Positions 1 to 9,031 of a stretch of 37,366 bases of DNA are shown here, piece after piece. A program made the position numbers and the translations under genes. The notes beneath the pieces were generated by a model. That model saw nothing but the letters and a program-made list of their open reading frames with translations. It was not told where the DNA came from and searched no databases. The stretch's first letter is position 1, and the number at the start of each line of letters is the position of its first letter. The DNA comes from an uncultured Clostridium sp. (GTDB lineage Bacteria; Bacillota; Clostridia; Peptostreptococcales; Peptostreptococcaceae): positions 1 to 37,366 of the forward strand of contig USRS01000010.1 of the NCBI GenBank assembly GCA_900557165.1. The letters run 5' to 3'.

Positions 1-1134
1 GTCAAGGATACTCACCTCCATTTCTAAAAATTGTTCACTTAAAACAGAAAGTAAACTACTTCTAGTAATAAGACCTGCTAATTTATTATATCTAGTAATT
101 ACAGGTACATGTCCTATATTTTCCTTATTCATAACTTCTAATATCTCTACTAAATTATTATCATCATAAACAAATACGGGTTCTTTATCCATAATTTCGC
201 TTAAATAGTGATTTTGAATACCATTTCTTCTAAGTTCTTTTACTGTTACTATTCCCAAGAAATTATCTTCTTTATCTTTTACTAGCAAACTATCAACTTT
301 ATTTGTTCTCATTATTTCCATTCCCTGAATTACTGTTCTAGAGCCTTGAACACAAACAGGATTTTGTATCATAATATCTTTTGCCTTTATATATTCAGGT
401 GCATTCCATAGTCTATCACTACCTATGAAGTTTTTTACAAATTCATTGGCAGGATTTCTTAAAAGATTTTCCACAGTGTCATATTGCTGTATTTTGCCAT
501 CTTTCATAATACAAATTTTATCTGCTAATTTTAATGCTTCATCCATATCATGAGTTACAAAAACTATAGTTTTTTTCAGTTCTTCTTGCAAAGAGTAAAG
601 CCATTCTTGAAGTTGTGTACGTGTGATGGGGTCTAAGGCGCTGAAAGGTTCATCCATAAGTATTATTTCAGCATCTGTGGCTATTGCTCTAACAAGTCCT
701 ATTCTTTGTTGTTGACCGCCACTTAATTCTGATGGATATTTGTCTAAAAACTCATTTGGATTAAGACCTACCATATTCATAAGTTCTATGGTGGATTTTT
801 CTATTTCCTCATACGATTTTTCTTTTTTTAATTTAGGGATAAGCTCAATATTTTCCCTTATTGTTAAATGTGGAAATAATCCTATACTTTGAATAACATA
901 TCCTATATTTCTTCTTAATTTTATTGGATCTTCTTTTGATATAGGTTTGTCATCAATATATATTTCCCCACTTGTTGGTGATATTAATTTATTCATTAAT
1001 TTTAAAGTAGTTGTCTTACCACATCCACTGGGTCCTATAAATACTACAAAGCTACCTTCATCAATTTTTAAAGAAATATCATCAAGAATTACTTTATTTC
1101 CAACTTTTTTTGATATATTTTTCATTTCTATCAT
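1..1134 (-). CDS. opuCA: Osmoprotectant (glycine betaine/carnitine/choline) ABC transporter ATP-binding protein, 3' end cut by window edge
   Basis: The frame stays open from ATG at 1134 to base 1 (378 codons, no stop), so the C-terminus lies outside. I translated it by hand. Walker A reads GPSGCGKTT near residue 36, the signature is LSGGQQQR, Walker B is ILMDEP, and the H-loop is VTHDMDEAL. After the ATPase come two CBS domains (about residues 245-375), the arrangement of OpuCA/ProV-type subunits, where CBS domains sense ionic strength or nucleotides. The protein would power import of compatible solutes with membrane and binding partners encoded further left. GGGGGG lies just upstream of the ATG. 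Near base 1 the coding strand reads GGAGGTG then, after 7 nt, TTG, which may be the ribosome site and start of the next gene, overlapping this one. OpuCA versus a related proline/betaine ATPase cannot be settled from this piece. Confidence 0.85.
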   Translation of the reverse strand, partial: MIEMKNISKKVGNKVILDDISLKIDEGSFVVFIGPSGCGKTTTLKLMNKLISPTSGEIYIDDKPISKEDPIKLRRNIGYVIQSIGLFPHLTIRENIELIPKLKKEKSYEEIEKSTIELMNMVGLNPNEFLDKYPSELSGGQQQRIGLVRAIATDAEIILMDEPFSALDPITRTQLQEWLYSLQEELKKTIVFVTHDMDEALKLADKICIMKDGKIQQYDTVENLLRNPANEFVKNFIGSDRLWNAPEYIKAKDIMIQNPVCVQGSRTVIQGMEIMRTNKVDSLLVKDKEDNFLGIVTVKELRRNGIQNHYLSEIMDKEPVFVYDDNNLVEILEVMNKENIGHVPVITRYNKLAGLITRSSLLSVLSEQFLEMEVSILD

Positions 1135-1186
1135 AATATCCCCCCTCTTAAACAACCCATATTAAAAAATAAGTTGTATAATTTAA

Positions 1187-1215
1187 ATTATAGCAGATAT
1201 TAACTTATATTTTAA
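1187..1215 (-). promoter_or_regulatory. Probable promoter of the opuCA-like gene
   Basis: On the minus strand an extended -10, TGCTATAAT (-10 hexamer at 1187-1192), follows TTAAAA (1210-1215) with a 17-bp spacer. The -10 lies in a perfect 16-bp palindrome at 1177-1192, which could be an operator but may be chance in such AT-rich DNA. The predicted start is about 45 nt upstream of the ATG. Confidence 0.5.
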
Positions 1216-1273
1216 TAAACTTAGTACTTTTTCTAATTAATTTCATATTGTCAATTTATTTTTTTACTTAAAT

Positions 1274-1306
1274 AAAAAAAGATGAACTAATTAAAGCTCA
1301 TCTTTT
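1274..1306 (-). terminator. Rho-independent terminator after ispG
   Basis: A 9-bp arm (AAAAGATGA at 1277-1285 paired with 1298-1306) directly follows the ispG stop. On the minus strand it runs into a T-rich tract. It would end the dxr-rseP-ispG transcript. Confidence 0.8.
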
Positions 1307-1309
1307 CTA

Positions 1310-2371
1310 TTATTTTTCAAATTTATTTATTTCTTCTAGTAATTCTTCAACTAATGAATCACCTTTGATTTTTCTAACTATTTCACCTTTTTTAAATAAA
1401 AGACCTTCTCCCTTTCCGCCAGCAATTCCAATATCGGCTTCCCTAGCTTCTCCAGGACCATTAACAGCACATCCCATTATGGCTACTGTCATGTTTTTAT
1501 CTATATCTTTTATTCTTTCTTCCACTTCATTTGCCATATTTATTAAATCAATATTGCATCTTCCACATGTTGGGCAAGATACTATTTTTATTTTATCATT
1601 TAATAAATTTAAGCTTCTAAGTATATCTTTTCCTACATGAATTTCTTCCACTGGGTCTCCTGTTAAAGATATTCTTATAGTATCTCCTATACCATTCATT
1701 AAAAGAGAACCAACACCTATTGCTGATTTAATTGTTCCTTTTTTAATTCCACCAGCTTCTGTTATTCCTAGGTGAAGTGGATAATCAACTTTTTCACTCA
1801 TTAAAGTGTAAGCTTCAACTGCTGTATATATATCTGAAGATTTTAGAGATATTACTATATTATAAAAATCTAAATCTTCTAGAATTTTAATATGTTCCAT
1901 GGCACTTTCAACTAAAGCCTCTGGTGTTGCATGGCCATATTTTTGAAGTAAATGTTTCTCCAATGAGCCTCCATTTACACCTATTCTTATTTTTAAATTT
2001 TTCTCTTTACATTTTTCAACTACAGCTTTAACTCTATCAACGCTTCCAATGTTTCCTGGATTTATTCTTATTCCATCCACGCCCTCTTCTATAGCTTTTA
2101 GAGCTAATTTATAATCAAAATGTATATCTGCTATTAGCGGTATATTTATACCTGCTTTTATTTTACCTAAAGCTTTTGCCGCCTGCATATCTGGTACAGC
2201 AACTCTAACAGCATCGCATCCTGCTTCTTCTAATTTTTTTATTTGTTCTATTGTCTTAGCAGCATCTCTAGTATCAGTAGTTGTCATAGATTGAACTGCT
2301 ATAGGATTATCTCCACCAATTTTTATATTTCCTAAAGATACTTCTCTTGTTTTTTTTCTATTGTAACTCAA
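1310..2371 (-). CDS. ispG: 4-hydroxy-3-methylbut-2-en-1-yl diphosphate synthase (flavodoxin/ferredoxin)
   Basis: IspG (GcpE) catalyses the sixth step of the MEP isoprenoid pathway, the reductive ring opening of methylerythritol cyclodiphosphate to HMBPP, using a 4Fe-4S cluster. The 353-aa length is normal for the short bacterial form. The N-terminal TIM barrel starts with VSLGNIKIGG...AVQSMTTTDT. The cluster ligands are visible as C266 and C269 (SCPTCGRC), C301 (GCAVNGPGE) and E308. It is the last gene of the dxr-rseP-ispG run, 23 bp after rseP, and is followed by a terminator. Two MEP-pathway enzymes in one operon support co-expression with undecaprenyl and lipid precursor synthesis encoded upstream. 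Confidence 0.97.
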   Translation of the reverse strand: MSYNRKKTREVSLGNIKIGGDNPIAVQSMTTTDTRDAAKTIEQIKKLEEAGCDAVRVAVPDMQAAKALGKIKAGINIPLIADIHFDYKLALKAIEEGVDGIRINPGNIGSVDRVKAVVEKCKEKNLKIRIGVNGGSLEKHLLQKYGHATPEALVESAMEHIKILEDLDFYNIVISLKSSDIYTAVEAYTLMSEKVDYPLHLGITEAGGIKKGTIKSAIGVGSLLMNGIGDTIRISLTGDPVEEIHVGKDILRSLNLLNDKIKIVSCPTCGRCNIDLINMANEVEERIKDIDKNMTVAIMGCAVNGPGEAREADIGIAGGKGEGLLFKKGEIVRKIKGDSLVEELLEEINKFEK

Positions 2372-2394
2372 AACTTCACCTTCTACTTATATTT

Positions 2395-3420
2395 TTAGAA
2401 TTTTATTATGCCTTTAAATAATTTAGTTACATCACTATAAGTAATAAATACCATAAAGGCCATTAAAGCACAGAAGCCTATCATATTTATCATAGCTTCT
2501 TTTTCTGGGTTTATTTTCTTTCCACCTCTTATGGCTTCTATTAAAAGTAAAAATAATCTTCCTCCATCAAGGGCAGGGAATGGTACTAAATTTATTATTC
2601 CTAAATTTAAACTTATTATGGAACCCAAATATAATAAATTAATTATACCCGTCTTAGCTGCATCTGAAACTATAGAAATAATTACCACAGGTCCTGCTAC
2701 AGAATTAGAAAATCCTCCAGGTATAGTTCCTGTTATCATTTGTTTTAGGAAAGTAACCATCTGTACAGTCATTTGACCTGTTGTTATAAATGAATCTTTT
2801 ATTGCATGTATAACATTTTTATCTCTTTTACAAGTTACTCCCACTTTATAACTTCCGTCTTCACTCTTTTGTGGTGTTATATTTAAATTTAATGTTTTAT
2901 TGTCTCTATCAACAGTAAGATGTAATTCTTTACCTTGTGAGGATGTAATTTTTTCTGTAAATTTAGCCCATGAAGTAATTTCTTCTCCATTTATTTCTTT
3001 TATCTTGTCTCCACTTTGTAAGCTTGCTTCTTTGGCAGGACTTTTATCTACTACTTCATCAATAGTTGTTGTTGGAGATCCTATGTAAATAAATACAGGA
3101 ATTAAAAATAATACGGCTAATATTAAATTGAAAAATGGACCTGCAAATATTATGCTTGCCCTTTGAAGTATGGATTTTCTACCAAAAGATCCTGGCTTAT
3201 CAGAGTCTTCATCTTCCCCTTCCATAGCACAAAAGCCACCAATAGGTAAAATTCTTACAGAATACATTGTTCCATTTACTTCTTTGCCAAATAATTTTGG
3301 TCCCATTCCAAGGGCAAATTCATGTACTGTAACTCCATTTTTCTTTGCAAATATAAAATGACCAAATTCATGTATTAATACTATTACTCCAAAAAGTAAT
3401 AAGGCTGCAATTATTGTCAT
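2395..3420 (-). CDS. rseP: Site-2 intramembrane zinc metalloprotease (RseP/RasP family)
   Basis: A polytopic membrane protease that cleaves transmembrane segments of anti-sigma factors and remnant signal peptides. HEFGH (residues 17-21) in the first helix gives two zinc ligands and the catalytic Glu. The LDGG motif near residue 285 gives the third ligand. A single PDZ domain lies between (about residues 120-200, with the GDKIKEINGEEI signature). At 341 aa it is the short one-PDZ Gram-positive form rather than the two-PDZ E. coli RseP. The dxr-rseP-ispG order is a common conserved arrangement in Firmicutes. The ECF sigma/anti-sigma pair at 29575-30850 is a conceivable but untested client. Confidence 0.95.
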   Translation of the reverse strand: MTIIAALLLFGVIVLIHEFGHFIFAKKNGVTVHEFALGMGPKLFGKEVNGTMYSVRILPIGGFCAMEGEDEDSDKPGSFGRKSILQRASIIFAGPFFNLILAVLFLIPVFIYIGSPTTTIDEVVDKSPAKEASLQSGDKIKEINGEEITSWAKFTEKITSSQGKELHLTVDRDNKTLNLNITPQKSEDGSYKVGVTCKRDKNVIHAIKDSFITTGQMTVQMVTFLKQMITGTIPGGFSNSVAGPVVIISIVSDAAKTGIINLLYLGSIISLNLGIINLVPFPALDGGRLFLLLIEAIRGGKKINPEKEAMINMIGFCALMAFMVFITYSDVTKLFKGIIKF

Positions 3421-3491
3421 ATATCCACCTTCCTAATTTTAATTTTTATTATTACAAATCTTATATAAAAATGTCTAAACCCTATGTCATA

Positions 3492-4643
3492 TTATTTTAG
3501 TAAGTTAGCTAAAAACGCTCTAGTTTCCTTATCAACTTCTAATATGTCTTCTAACGTAGGATTAACTCTATTTTTATGACAGTCTAAAGTTTTTTCTATG
3601 TAATATGGTATGTCATAGAAACCTATTTTATCATTTAAAAATTCATTTACTAAAAATTCATTTGCTGAATTTAGTGCTGCAGCATAAGTTCCACCAAGTT
3701 TTAAAGCTTTATAAGCAAGACCTAAGCATGGGAATGTATCCATATCAGGCTTTTCAAAAGTTAGTGTTGCAACTTTAGCCAAATCCAATCTTTCATAATC
3801 TGTTTCAATTCTCTCTGGATAAGTTAAAGCATATACTATAGGAAGTCTCATATCTGGACAACCCATTTGTGATATAACTGAACTATCTTTAAAAGATACC
3901 ATAGAATGAATTATACTTTGTGGATGAACAACCACATCAATATCTTCCACATCCACATCAAATAACCATTTTGCTTCTATAACTTCTAAGCCTTTATTCA
4001 TAAGCGTTGAAGAGTCTATGCTTATTTTTCTTCCCATATCCCAATTTGGATGTTTTAGAGCTTCATTTTTAGTAACATTAATTAACTCTTCTCTTTTTTT
4101 ACCTCTGAAAGGTCCACCCGAAGCTGTTAATATTATTTTTTCTATATCTTTATGTCTTTCCCCATTTAAACATTGGAATATGGCACTGTGTTCACTATCC
4201 ACTGGCAATATTTTAACATTATTTTTCTTAGCTTCTGACATTACTAATTCTCCTGCCGTTACTAAGGTTTCCTTGTTAGCTAATGCAATAGTTTTCTTTG
4301 CTTTTATAGCTGCCATAGTTGGCACAAGACCTATCATTCCTACAACTGCAGTTAATACTACATCAACTTCATCAAGTTCACAAATTTTAACTAAACCTTC
4401 CATTGAAGTTAATACTTCTATATTTATATTATCAGGAATCATATCCTTTAATTTTTTAGCACTTTCTTCATTATATACTGTTACATATTTAGGAGAAAAT
4501 TCTAATATTTGTTCCAATAATAAATCTACACTGCTATTTGCTGAAATAGCCACAACTTCAAACTTATCTCTATTTTTTCTTACAACATCTAAAGTTTGAG
4601 TTCCTATAGATCCTGTTGAACCTAGTATGGTAATTCTTTTCAT
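3492..4643 (-). CDS. dxr: 1-deoxy-D-xylulose 5-phosphate reductoisomerase
   Basis: Dxr (IspC) converts DXP to 2-C-methyl-D-erythritol 4-phosphate with NADPH, the first committed MEP step. The 383 aa open with the nucleotide-binding [12 protein letters not shown] (from residue 8). The metal/substrate motif [12 protein letters not shown] lies near residue 150, followed by [10 protein letters not shown] and [21 protein letters not shown], all hallmark Dxr segments. It is the first gene of a run with rseP (71 bp downstream) and ispG. A 278-bp insert separates it from cdsA, and it has its own promoter candidate. Confidence 0.97.
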   Translation of the reverse strand: MKRITILGSTGSIGTQTLDVVRKNRDKFEVVAISANSSVDLLLEQILEFSPKYVTVYNEESAKKLKDMIPDNINIEVLTSMEGLVKICELDEVDVVLTAVVGMIGLVPTMAAIKAKKTIALANKETLVTAGELVMSEAKKNNVKILPVDSEHSAIFQCLNGERHKDIEKIILTASGGPFRGKKREELINVTKNEALKHPNWDMGRKISIDSSTLMNKGLEVIEAKWLFDVDVEDIDVVVHPQSIIHSMVSFKDSSVISQMGCPDMRLPIVYALTYPERIETDYERLDLAKVATLTFEKPDMDTFPCLGLAYKALKLGGTYAAALNSANEFLVNEFLNDKIGFYDIPYYIEKTLDCHKNRVNPTLEDILEVDKETRAFLANLLK

Positions 4644-4688
4644 AAATAATCCCTTTCTTATATTTACTAAATTGTCTTTACTTATAGT

Positions 4689-4719
4689 ATTATATCATTA
4701 TTGCTCTTATTATTTACAA
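4689..4719 (-). promoter_or_regulatory. Probable promoter for dxr-rseP-ispG
   Basis: On the minus strand an extended -10, TGATATAAT (hexamer at 4689-4694), follows TTGTAA (4714-4719) at a long 19-bp spacing. It lies 45 nt upstream of the dxr ATG and downstream of the cdsA terminator, so the block needs a promoter about here. Confidence 0.5.
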
Positions 4720-4760
4720 TATTCATCAAAAATTCAAATACTTTTTTAATATATTAAAAA

Positions 4761-4883
4761 ATTCACTTCGTTTAAGTCACTGCATGGGCTCCACATTTCA
4801 TGTCCCCACCGACTTCGTCCGTTGCTCAAATTAATAAGTTGGAAATTATATATTCTCCACAAATCAGATAATATATAATTTCC
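4761..4883 (-). repeat. Intergenic repeat-like insert with 14-bp inverted repeat between cdsA and dxr
   Basis: This stretch differs from the surrounding DNA. 4761-4830 is clearly more GC-rich than nearby intergenic sequence. It is followed by a perfect 14-bp inverted repeat (GGAAATTATATATT at 4841-4854, complement at 4870-4883, loop 15 nt). A short open frame on the minus strand has no start codon or ribosome site and looks like a fragment rather than a gene. It interrupts an operon that is otherwise packed. A dispersed repeat or small MITE-like element is my reading, but copy number cannot be seen from one window. Strand is nominal. Confidence 0.45.
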
Positions 4884-4891
4884 TTATAATT

Positions 4892-4918
4892 AAAAAAAGC
4901 TTCAGCATAACTGAAGCT
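4892..4918 (-). terminator. Rho-independent terminator after cdsA
   Basis: Perfect 8-bp stem AGCTTCAG/CTGAAGCT (4898-4905 with 4911-4918), loop 5 nt, followed on the minus strand by seven T. It starts 4 nt after the cdsA stop and splits the block into two transcription units. Confidence 0.9.
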
Positions 4919-4921
4919 AAA

Positions 4922-5701
4922 TTATTGAATAAATAAATTTATTACACTATACACAAAAGGTGCTACTAAAATAACACTATCAAACCTATCTAGTACACCA
5001 CCATGACCTGGTATTAGTTTTCCATAATCTTTTATTCCAACATATCTTTTTATAGATGAGGCAAATAAATCCCCCATTTGTGCAATAATACTTCCAAAGA
5101 ATCCTAACAATATTATCATTGTTAAGTTAAGATTAAAGTAATATCCAAAACCTAAACATACTAATGTAGATCCTAGTATACCGCCTATGCTACCTTCTAT
5201 TGTTTTTTTCGGACTTACTTTAGGAATTAATTTATGTTTCCCAAATAAATATCCTGCAAAATAAGCAAATATATCTGTTATAAATGCTATTATAAATATT
5301 AACCAAACATATATATGTCCTTTAGAAAAAGAATACATCGTTAATATTATAAAATCAATTAATACTCCCACGTAAAATAAACCAAAAAACGTAACTACTA
5401 TATCAATAATATTTCTTTTTAAATTTAATATTGATATTATAGATATTAAAAATAAAATAAATATTAATGTATATGTAAAAGTTATTGGCAATTTAAGATA
5501 ATTTTTAATTAATAAATAAATAGAAAAAATATAACCTATATAATATAATGGCTTTATGTCCTTTGCTTCAAAGGCCTTATAAAATTCATGTAAGGCAATG
5601 GAGATTATTATAGCCTCTCCAATATATAAAGGAGTCCCACCAACTATGATAAGGATTAATAAAGGAACTAATAATAATCCTGCAATAATTCTTGTTCTCA
5701 T
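4922..5701 (-). CDS. cdsA: Phosphatidate cytidylyltransferase (CDP-diacylglycerol synthase)
   Basis: CdsA makes CDP-diacylglycerol from phosphatidate and CTP in the membrane, the precursor of phosphatidylglycerol and cardiolipin. The 259-aa protein is almost entirely hydrophobic helices (about eight) and ends with the family signature: SPKKTIEGSIGG, then GDLFASSIKRYVGIKDYGKL, IPGHGGVLDRFDS near the C-terminus, with the metal-binding Asp pair. It lies 11 bp downstream of uppS, so the two are co-transcribed, and a terminator follows at once. Confidence 0.96.
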   Translation of the reverse strand: MRTRIIAGLLLVPLLILIIVGGTPLYIGEAIIISIALHEFYKAFEAKDIKPLYYIGYIFSIYLLIKNYLKLPITFTYTLIFILFLISIISILNLKRNIIDIVVTFFGLFYVGVLIDFIILTMYSFSKGHIYVWLIFIIAFITDIFAYFAGYLFGKHKLIPKVSPKKTIEGSIGGILGSTLVCLGFGYYFNLNLTMIILLGFFGSIIAQMGDLFASSIKRYVGIKDYGKLIPGHGGVLDRFDSVILVAPFVYSVINLFIQ

Positions 5702-5712
5702 AAGTTTTCTCC

Positions 5713-6453
5713 TTATTTTATTGACCCAAATCTTCTATCACGATTTTGATATGTGAATAAAGCTTTTTGAAGTTCTTTTTCATCAAAATCTGGCCAGTGT
5801 ACATTTGTGAAGTAAAATTCCGAATAAGCCACTTCCCAAAGTAAAAAATTACTTAATCTCTCTTCACCACTAGTTCTTATAACTAAATCTGGATCTGGAA
5901 TATCTTTTGTACTTAAATGATTACTTATAGTATTTTCGTCAATTTTATCTAAATTTATTTTATTATCTTTAACATCTTTGATAATTTTAACTAAAGCATC
6001 TTTAATATCTCTTCTGCCACCGTAATTTAAAGCTAAGTTTAAGTTACATCCTGTATTATTTTCAGTTAATTTTATAGCTTTTTCTAATTCCATTACACAT
6101 TTACTTGGTAATTCACTTATATCTCCAATAGAAGTTAACTTAACATTTTCTTCATGTAGTGCAGCAACTTCATTTATTAAGTAAGTTGATAATAAATTCA
6201 TTAATGCATCAACTTCCATTTTAGGTCTTTTCCAGTTTTCTGTTGAAAATGCATATAAAGTAACATGTTTAACATTTAACCTTTTACATTCTCTAAGTAC
6301 TGTTCTTATAGTTTCTACTCCTGCCTTATGTCCTGCAACTCTTGGTAGAAATCTACTTTTAGCCCACCTTCCATTTCCATCCATAATGATGGCAATATGT
6401 TGTGGCACCCTATTTAAATCTATATCATAAAACATATCGTTTTTCATATTCAT
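5713..6453 (-). CDS. uppS: Undecaprenyl diphosphate synthase (cis-prenyltransferase)
   Basis: UppS elongates farnesyl diphosphate with isopentenyl units to C55 undecaprenyl diphosphate, the lipid carrier for peptidoglycan and teichoic acids. The 246 aa contain the IAIIMDGNGRWAK motif with catalytic Asp25, the NLALNYGGRRDI segment, and the C-terminal RTSGEERLSNFLLW and SEFYFTNVHWPDF motifs. The start was kept at MNMKNDMF. A second ATG lies two codons in and cannot be excluded. The gene follows the 67-aa PASTA-like gene and precedes cdsA by 11 bp. Confidence 0.97.
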   Translation of the reverse strand: MNMKNDMFYDIDLNRVPQHIAIIMDGNGRWAKSRFLPRVAGHKAGVETIRTVLRECKRLNVKHVTLYAFSTENWKRPKMEVDALMNLLSTYLINEVAALHEENVKLTSIGDISELPSKCVMELEKAIKLTENNTGCNLNLALNYGGRRDIKDALVKIIKDVKDNKINLDKIDENTISNHLSTKDIPDPDLVIRTSGEERLSNFLLWEVAYSEFYFTNVHWPDFDEKELQKALFTYQNRDRRFGSIK

Positions 6454-6476
6454 ACTCCAAATATTTTTCTGACTCC

Positions 6477-6680
6477 TTATAATAAGGAGCCAGAAAAGTA
6501 AGTTACAAATAATTCTACATGATTTTCCTTCTGTGCAATTTTGATTACTTTTGGATAAATTAATTTATCTTGATCTTTTTTACCTTGAAGGATAGTAGTA
6601 GTATATTTTATTTGCTTATAATCAAAATATTTTTTAACTTCATCTAAAGGAAGGCCTAATAGCTCGTAATATTTTTTCAA
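6477..6680 (-). CDS. Small PASTA-like protein of the frr-uppS interval, function unknown
   Basis: 67 aa, no signal peptide or membrane helix. The pattern LLGLPLDEVKKYFD...IKYTTT, then a KGKKDQD-like turn, VIKIAQ and VELFVTYFS resembles one PASTA repeat (helix plus three strands). This is a fold impression, not an alignment. PASTA repeats in other proteins bind peptidoglycan or beta-lactams, but this one lacks any export signal. It sits 5 bp after frr and 23 bp before uppS, so it belongs to the operon. I do not know its function. Constant linkage to UppS and CdsA would suggest a regulator of that machinery. Confidence 0.8.
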   Translation of the reverse strand: MKKYYELLGLPLDEVKKYFDYKQIKYTTTILQGKKDQDKLIYPKVIKIAQKENHVELFVTYFSGSLL

Positions 6681-6685
6681 AGCTA

Positions 6686-7240
6686 TTATACCGCCATTAT
6701 ATCTTTTTCTTTTACTTCTAATAATACATCTACTTCTTTAGTGTATTTATCAGTCATTTTTTGCACGTTATCTTGCGCTTTTTTTAAATCGTCTTCTGTT
6801 ATTTCGCCTTCTTTTTCTAACTTTTTAAGTTTATCGTTAGCGTCTCTTCTTTCATTTCTTAATCTTACTTTGAATTCTTCTGAAGCTTTTTTAGCTTGTT
6901 TGCAAAGTTCTTTTCTTCTTTCTTCAGTTAATGCTGGAACGTTTAATCTTATAACTTCTCCATCATTAGTTGGGTTTAAACCTAAATCTGAATTTCTTAT
7001 AGCTGTTTCTATATCTTTCATTGCACTTTTATCCCAAGGATTTATCATTAAAGTTCTTGGTTCTGGTACTGATATAGATCCAACTTGGTTTATTGGAGTT
7101 GGAGTTCCATAATAATCTACTCTTATTTTATCTAACATTTGTGCATTAGCTCTACCAGCTCTTATTGTAGAAAATTCATGTTTTAAAGCTTCTATAGTTT
7201 TTTCCATTTGTTGTTGTAATTTGTTTTGTATTTCTTTCAT
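6686..7240 (-). CDS. frr: Ribosome recycling factor
   Basis: RRF splits post-termination ribosomes together with EF-G. The 184-aa length is standard. The N-terminal helix carries STIRAGRANAQMLDKIRVDYYG, followed by the beta domain (TPINQVGSISVPEPRTLMI, PWDKSAMKDIE) and the long C-terminal helices (LTEERRKELCKQAKK, VRLRNERRDANDKLKKL). It follows pyrH by 21 bp in the conserved pyrH-frr order, with GGAGG-type spacing upstream of the ATG. Confidence 0.98.
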   Translation of the reverse strand: MKEIQNKLQQQMEKTIEALKHEFSTIRAGRANAQMLDKIRVDYYGTPTPINQVGSISVPEPRTLMINPWDKSAMKDIETAIRNSDLGLNPTNDGEVIRLNVPALTEERRKELCKQAKKASEEFKVRLRNERRDANDKLKKLEKEGEITEDDLKKAQDNVQKMTDKYTKEVDVLLEVKEKDIMAV

Positions 7241-7261
7241 TTTTACTCCTCCTTCTTTTTA

Positions 7262-7987
<726 letters not shown>

Positions 7988-8018
7988 TCATATACAATAT
8001 ATTTTTTTATCTTTTTTT

Positions 8019-8049
8019 TAAAAAAGAGAACACATAAGTGTTCTCTTTT
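8019..8049 (-). terminator. Terminator after tsf
   Basis: Perfect 12-bp stem AAAAGAGAACAC with its complement (8022-8033 / 8038-8049), 4-nt loop, followed by TT on the minus strand, giving six T in all. It would end the rpsB-tsf transcript, possibly leakily, ahead of pyrH. Confidence 0.8.
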
Positions 8050-8058
8050 GGTTAATTA

Positions 8059-8970
8059 TTACTTAAGTTGCTTAGCAACTTCTTCAGCGAAGTTTTCTTC
8101 TTTCTTTTCTATACCTTCACCAACTTCGAATCTTACAACTCTACCAACTTGTATATCTGAACCAACTTCTTTAGCAGTGTTAGCTACTAATTTTTTGATA
8201 GTTAAATCAGAATCTTTTACGAATACTTGCTCTAATAAGCAAACTTCTTTTAATTCTTTTTCTAATCTACCTTTAACCATTTTTTCTACTATGTTAGCAG
8301 GTTTTCCTTCGTTTAATGCTTGAGCAGTTAAAACTTCAGTTTCATGAGCTATGTAAGCTGGGTCTACGTCTTCTCTTGAAACGTATTTAGGATTCATAGC
8401 AGCAACTTGCATAGCTATATCTTTTCCTAATGCTAATACTCTTTCATCTCTAGCGTCAGTTAATAATTCAACTAAAACACCTATTTTACCAGCACCATGT
8501 ATGTATCCTGATACTTGACCTTCTGAAGTTATAGTTTCGAATCTTCTGAAGTCTAATTTTTCTCCTATTTTAGCTATTCTATCGTTTAATACGTCTTTTA
8601 ATGCTTTTCCTTCAGCGTGGTTTTCTTCTAATAAAGCAGCTATTTCAGTTGCTTCAGTAGCTAAAGCCATTTCAGCAGCATCTTTAACGAATTGTTTGAA
8701 GTCTTCGTTTTTAGCAACGAAATCTGTTTCTGAGTTTACTTCTACTATTGCAGCAGCAGTGTGGTCAGCGTTTATTTCAACTGTTACTAAACCTTCAGCA
8801 GCAACTCTATCAGCTTTTTTAGCAGCTTTAGATAATCCTTTTTCTCTTAATATGTCTACAGCTTTTTCCATGTTTCCTTCAGCTTCTTGTAAAGCTTTTT
8901 TACAGTCCATCATTCCAGCGCCTGTAGATTCTCTTAATTCTTTAACCATTTGTGCAGTTATGTTAGCCAT
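8059..8970 (-). CDS. tsf: Translation elongation factor Ts
   Basis: EF-Ts is the nucleotide exchange factor that regenerates EF-Tu-GTP. I start it at ATG 8970 (MANITAQMVKELRESTGAGM), where GGAGGA lies 9-10 nt upstream. A longer frame to 9021 exists but its first 17 residues are encoded by the intercistronic hairpin. The 303-aa form has the UBA-like N-terminal domain, the TGAGMMDCKKALQEAEGNME signature, and the core motif ETDFVAKNEDFK. Codon use is strongly biased, as expected for a highly expressed gene. It follows rpsB by 61 bp. Confidence 0.98.
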   Translation of the reverse strand: MANITAQMVKELRESTGAGMMDCKKALQEAEGNMEKAVDILREKGLSKAAKKADRVAAEGLVTVEINADHTAAAIVEVNSETDFVAKNEDFKQFVKDAAEMALATEATEIAALLEENHAEGKALKDVLNDRIAKIGEKLDFRRFETITSEGQVSGYIHGAGKIGVLVELLTDARDERVLALGKDIAMQVAAMNPKYVSREDVDPAYIAHETEVLTAQALNEGKPANIVEKMVKGRLEKELKEVCLLEQVFVKDSDLTIKKLVANTAKEVGSDIQVGRVVRFEVGEGIEKKEENFAEEVAKQLK

Positions 8971-8995
8971 TTTACAATTCCTCCTATATATTGTA

Positions 8996-9022
8996 AATGG
9001 TAAGGGAAGTCCCCTTACCATT
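8996..9022 (-). promoter_or_regulatory. Intercistronic hairpin between rpsB and tsf
   Basis: Perfect 11-bp stem (AATGGTAAGGG at 8996-9006 with 9012-9022), 5-nt loop, located between the rpsB stop and the tsf ribosome site. No T-run follows on the minus strand, so it is not a normal terminator. It may set mRNA processing or the S2:EF-Ts ratio. Confidence 0.6.
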
Positions 9023-9031
9023 CAATTTTTC

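Noticed and set aside
1249..1254. Perfect TTGACA on the minus strand
   Set aside because: No -10-like hexamer at 16-19 bp spacing; the extended -10 at 1187-1195 is a better promoter.
4018..4599. Plus-strand open frame of 193 codons
   Set aside because: It lies entirely antisense to dxr, has no ribosome site and its product has no recognisable motif.
8971..9021. N-terminal extension of EF-Ts from ATG 9021
   Set aside because: The extension is encoded by the intercistronic hairpin and lacks a ribosome site; GGAGGA favours 8970.
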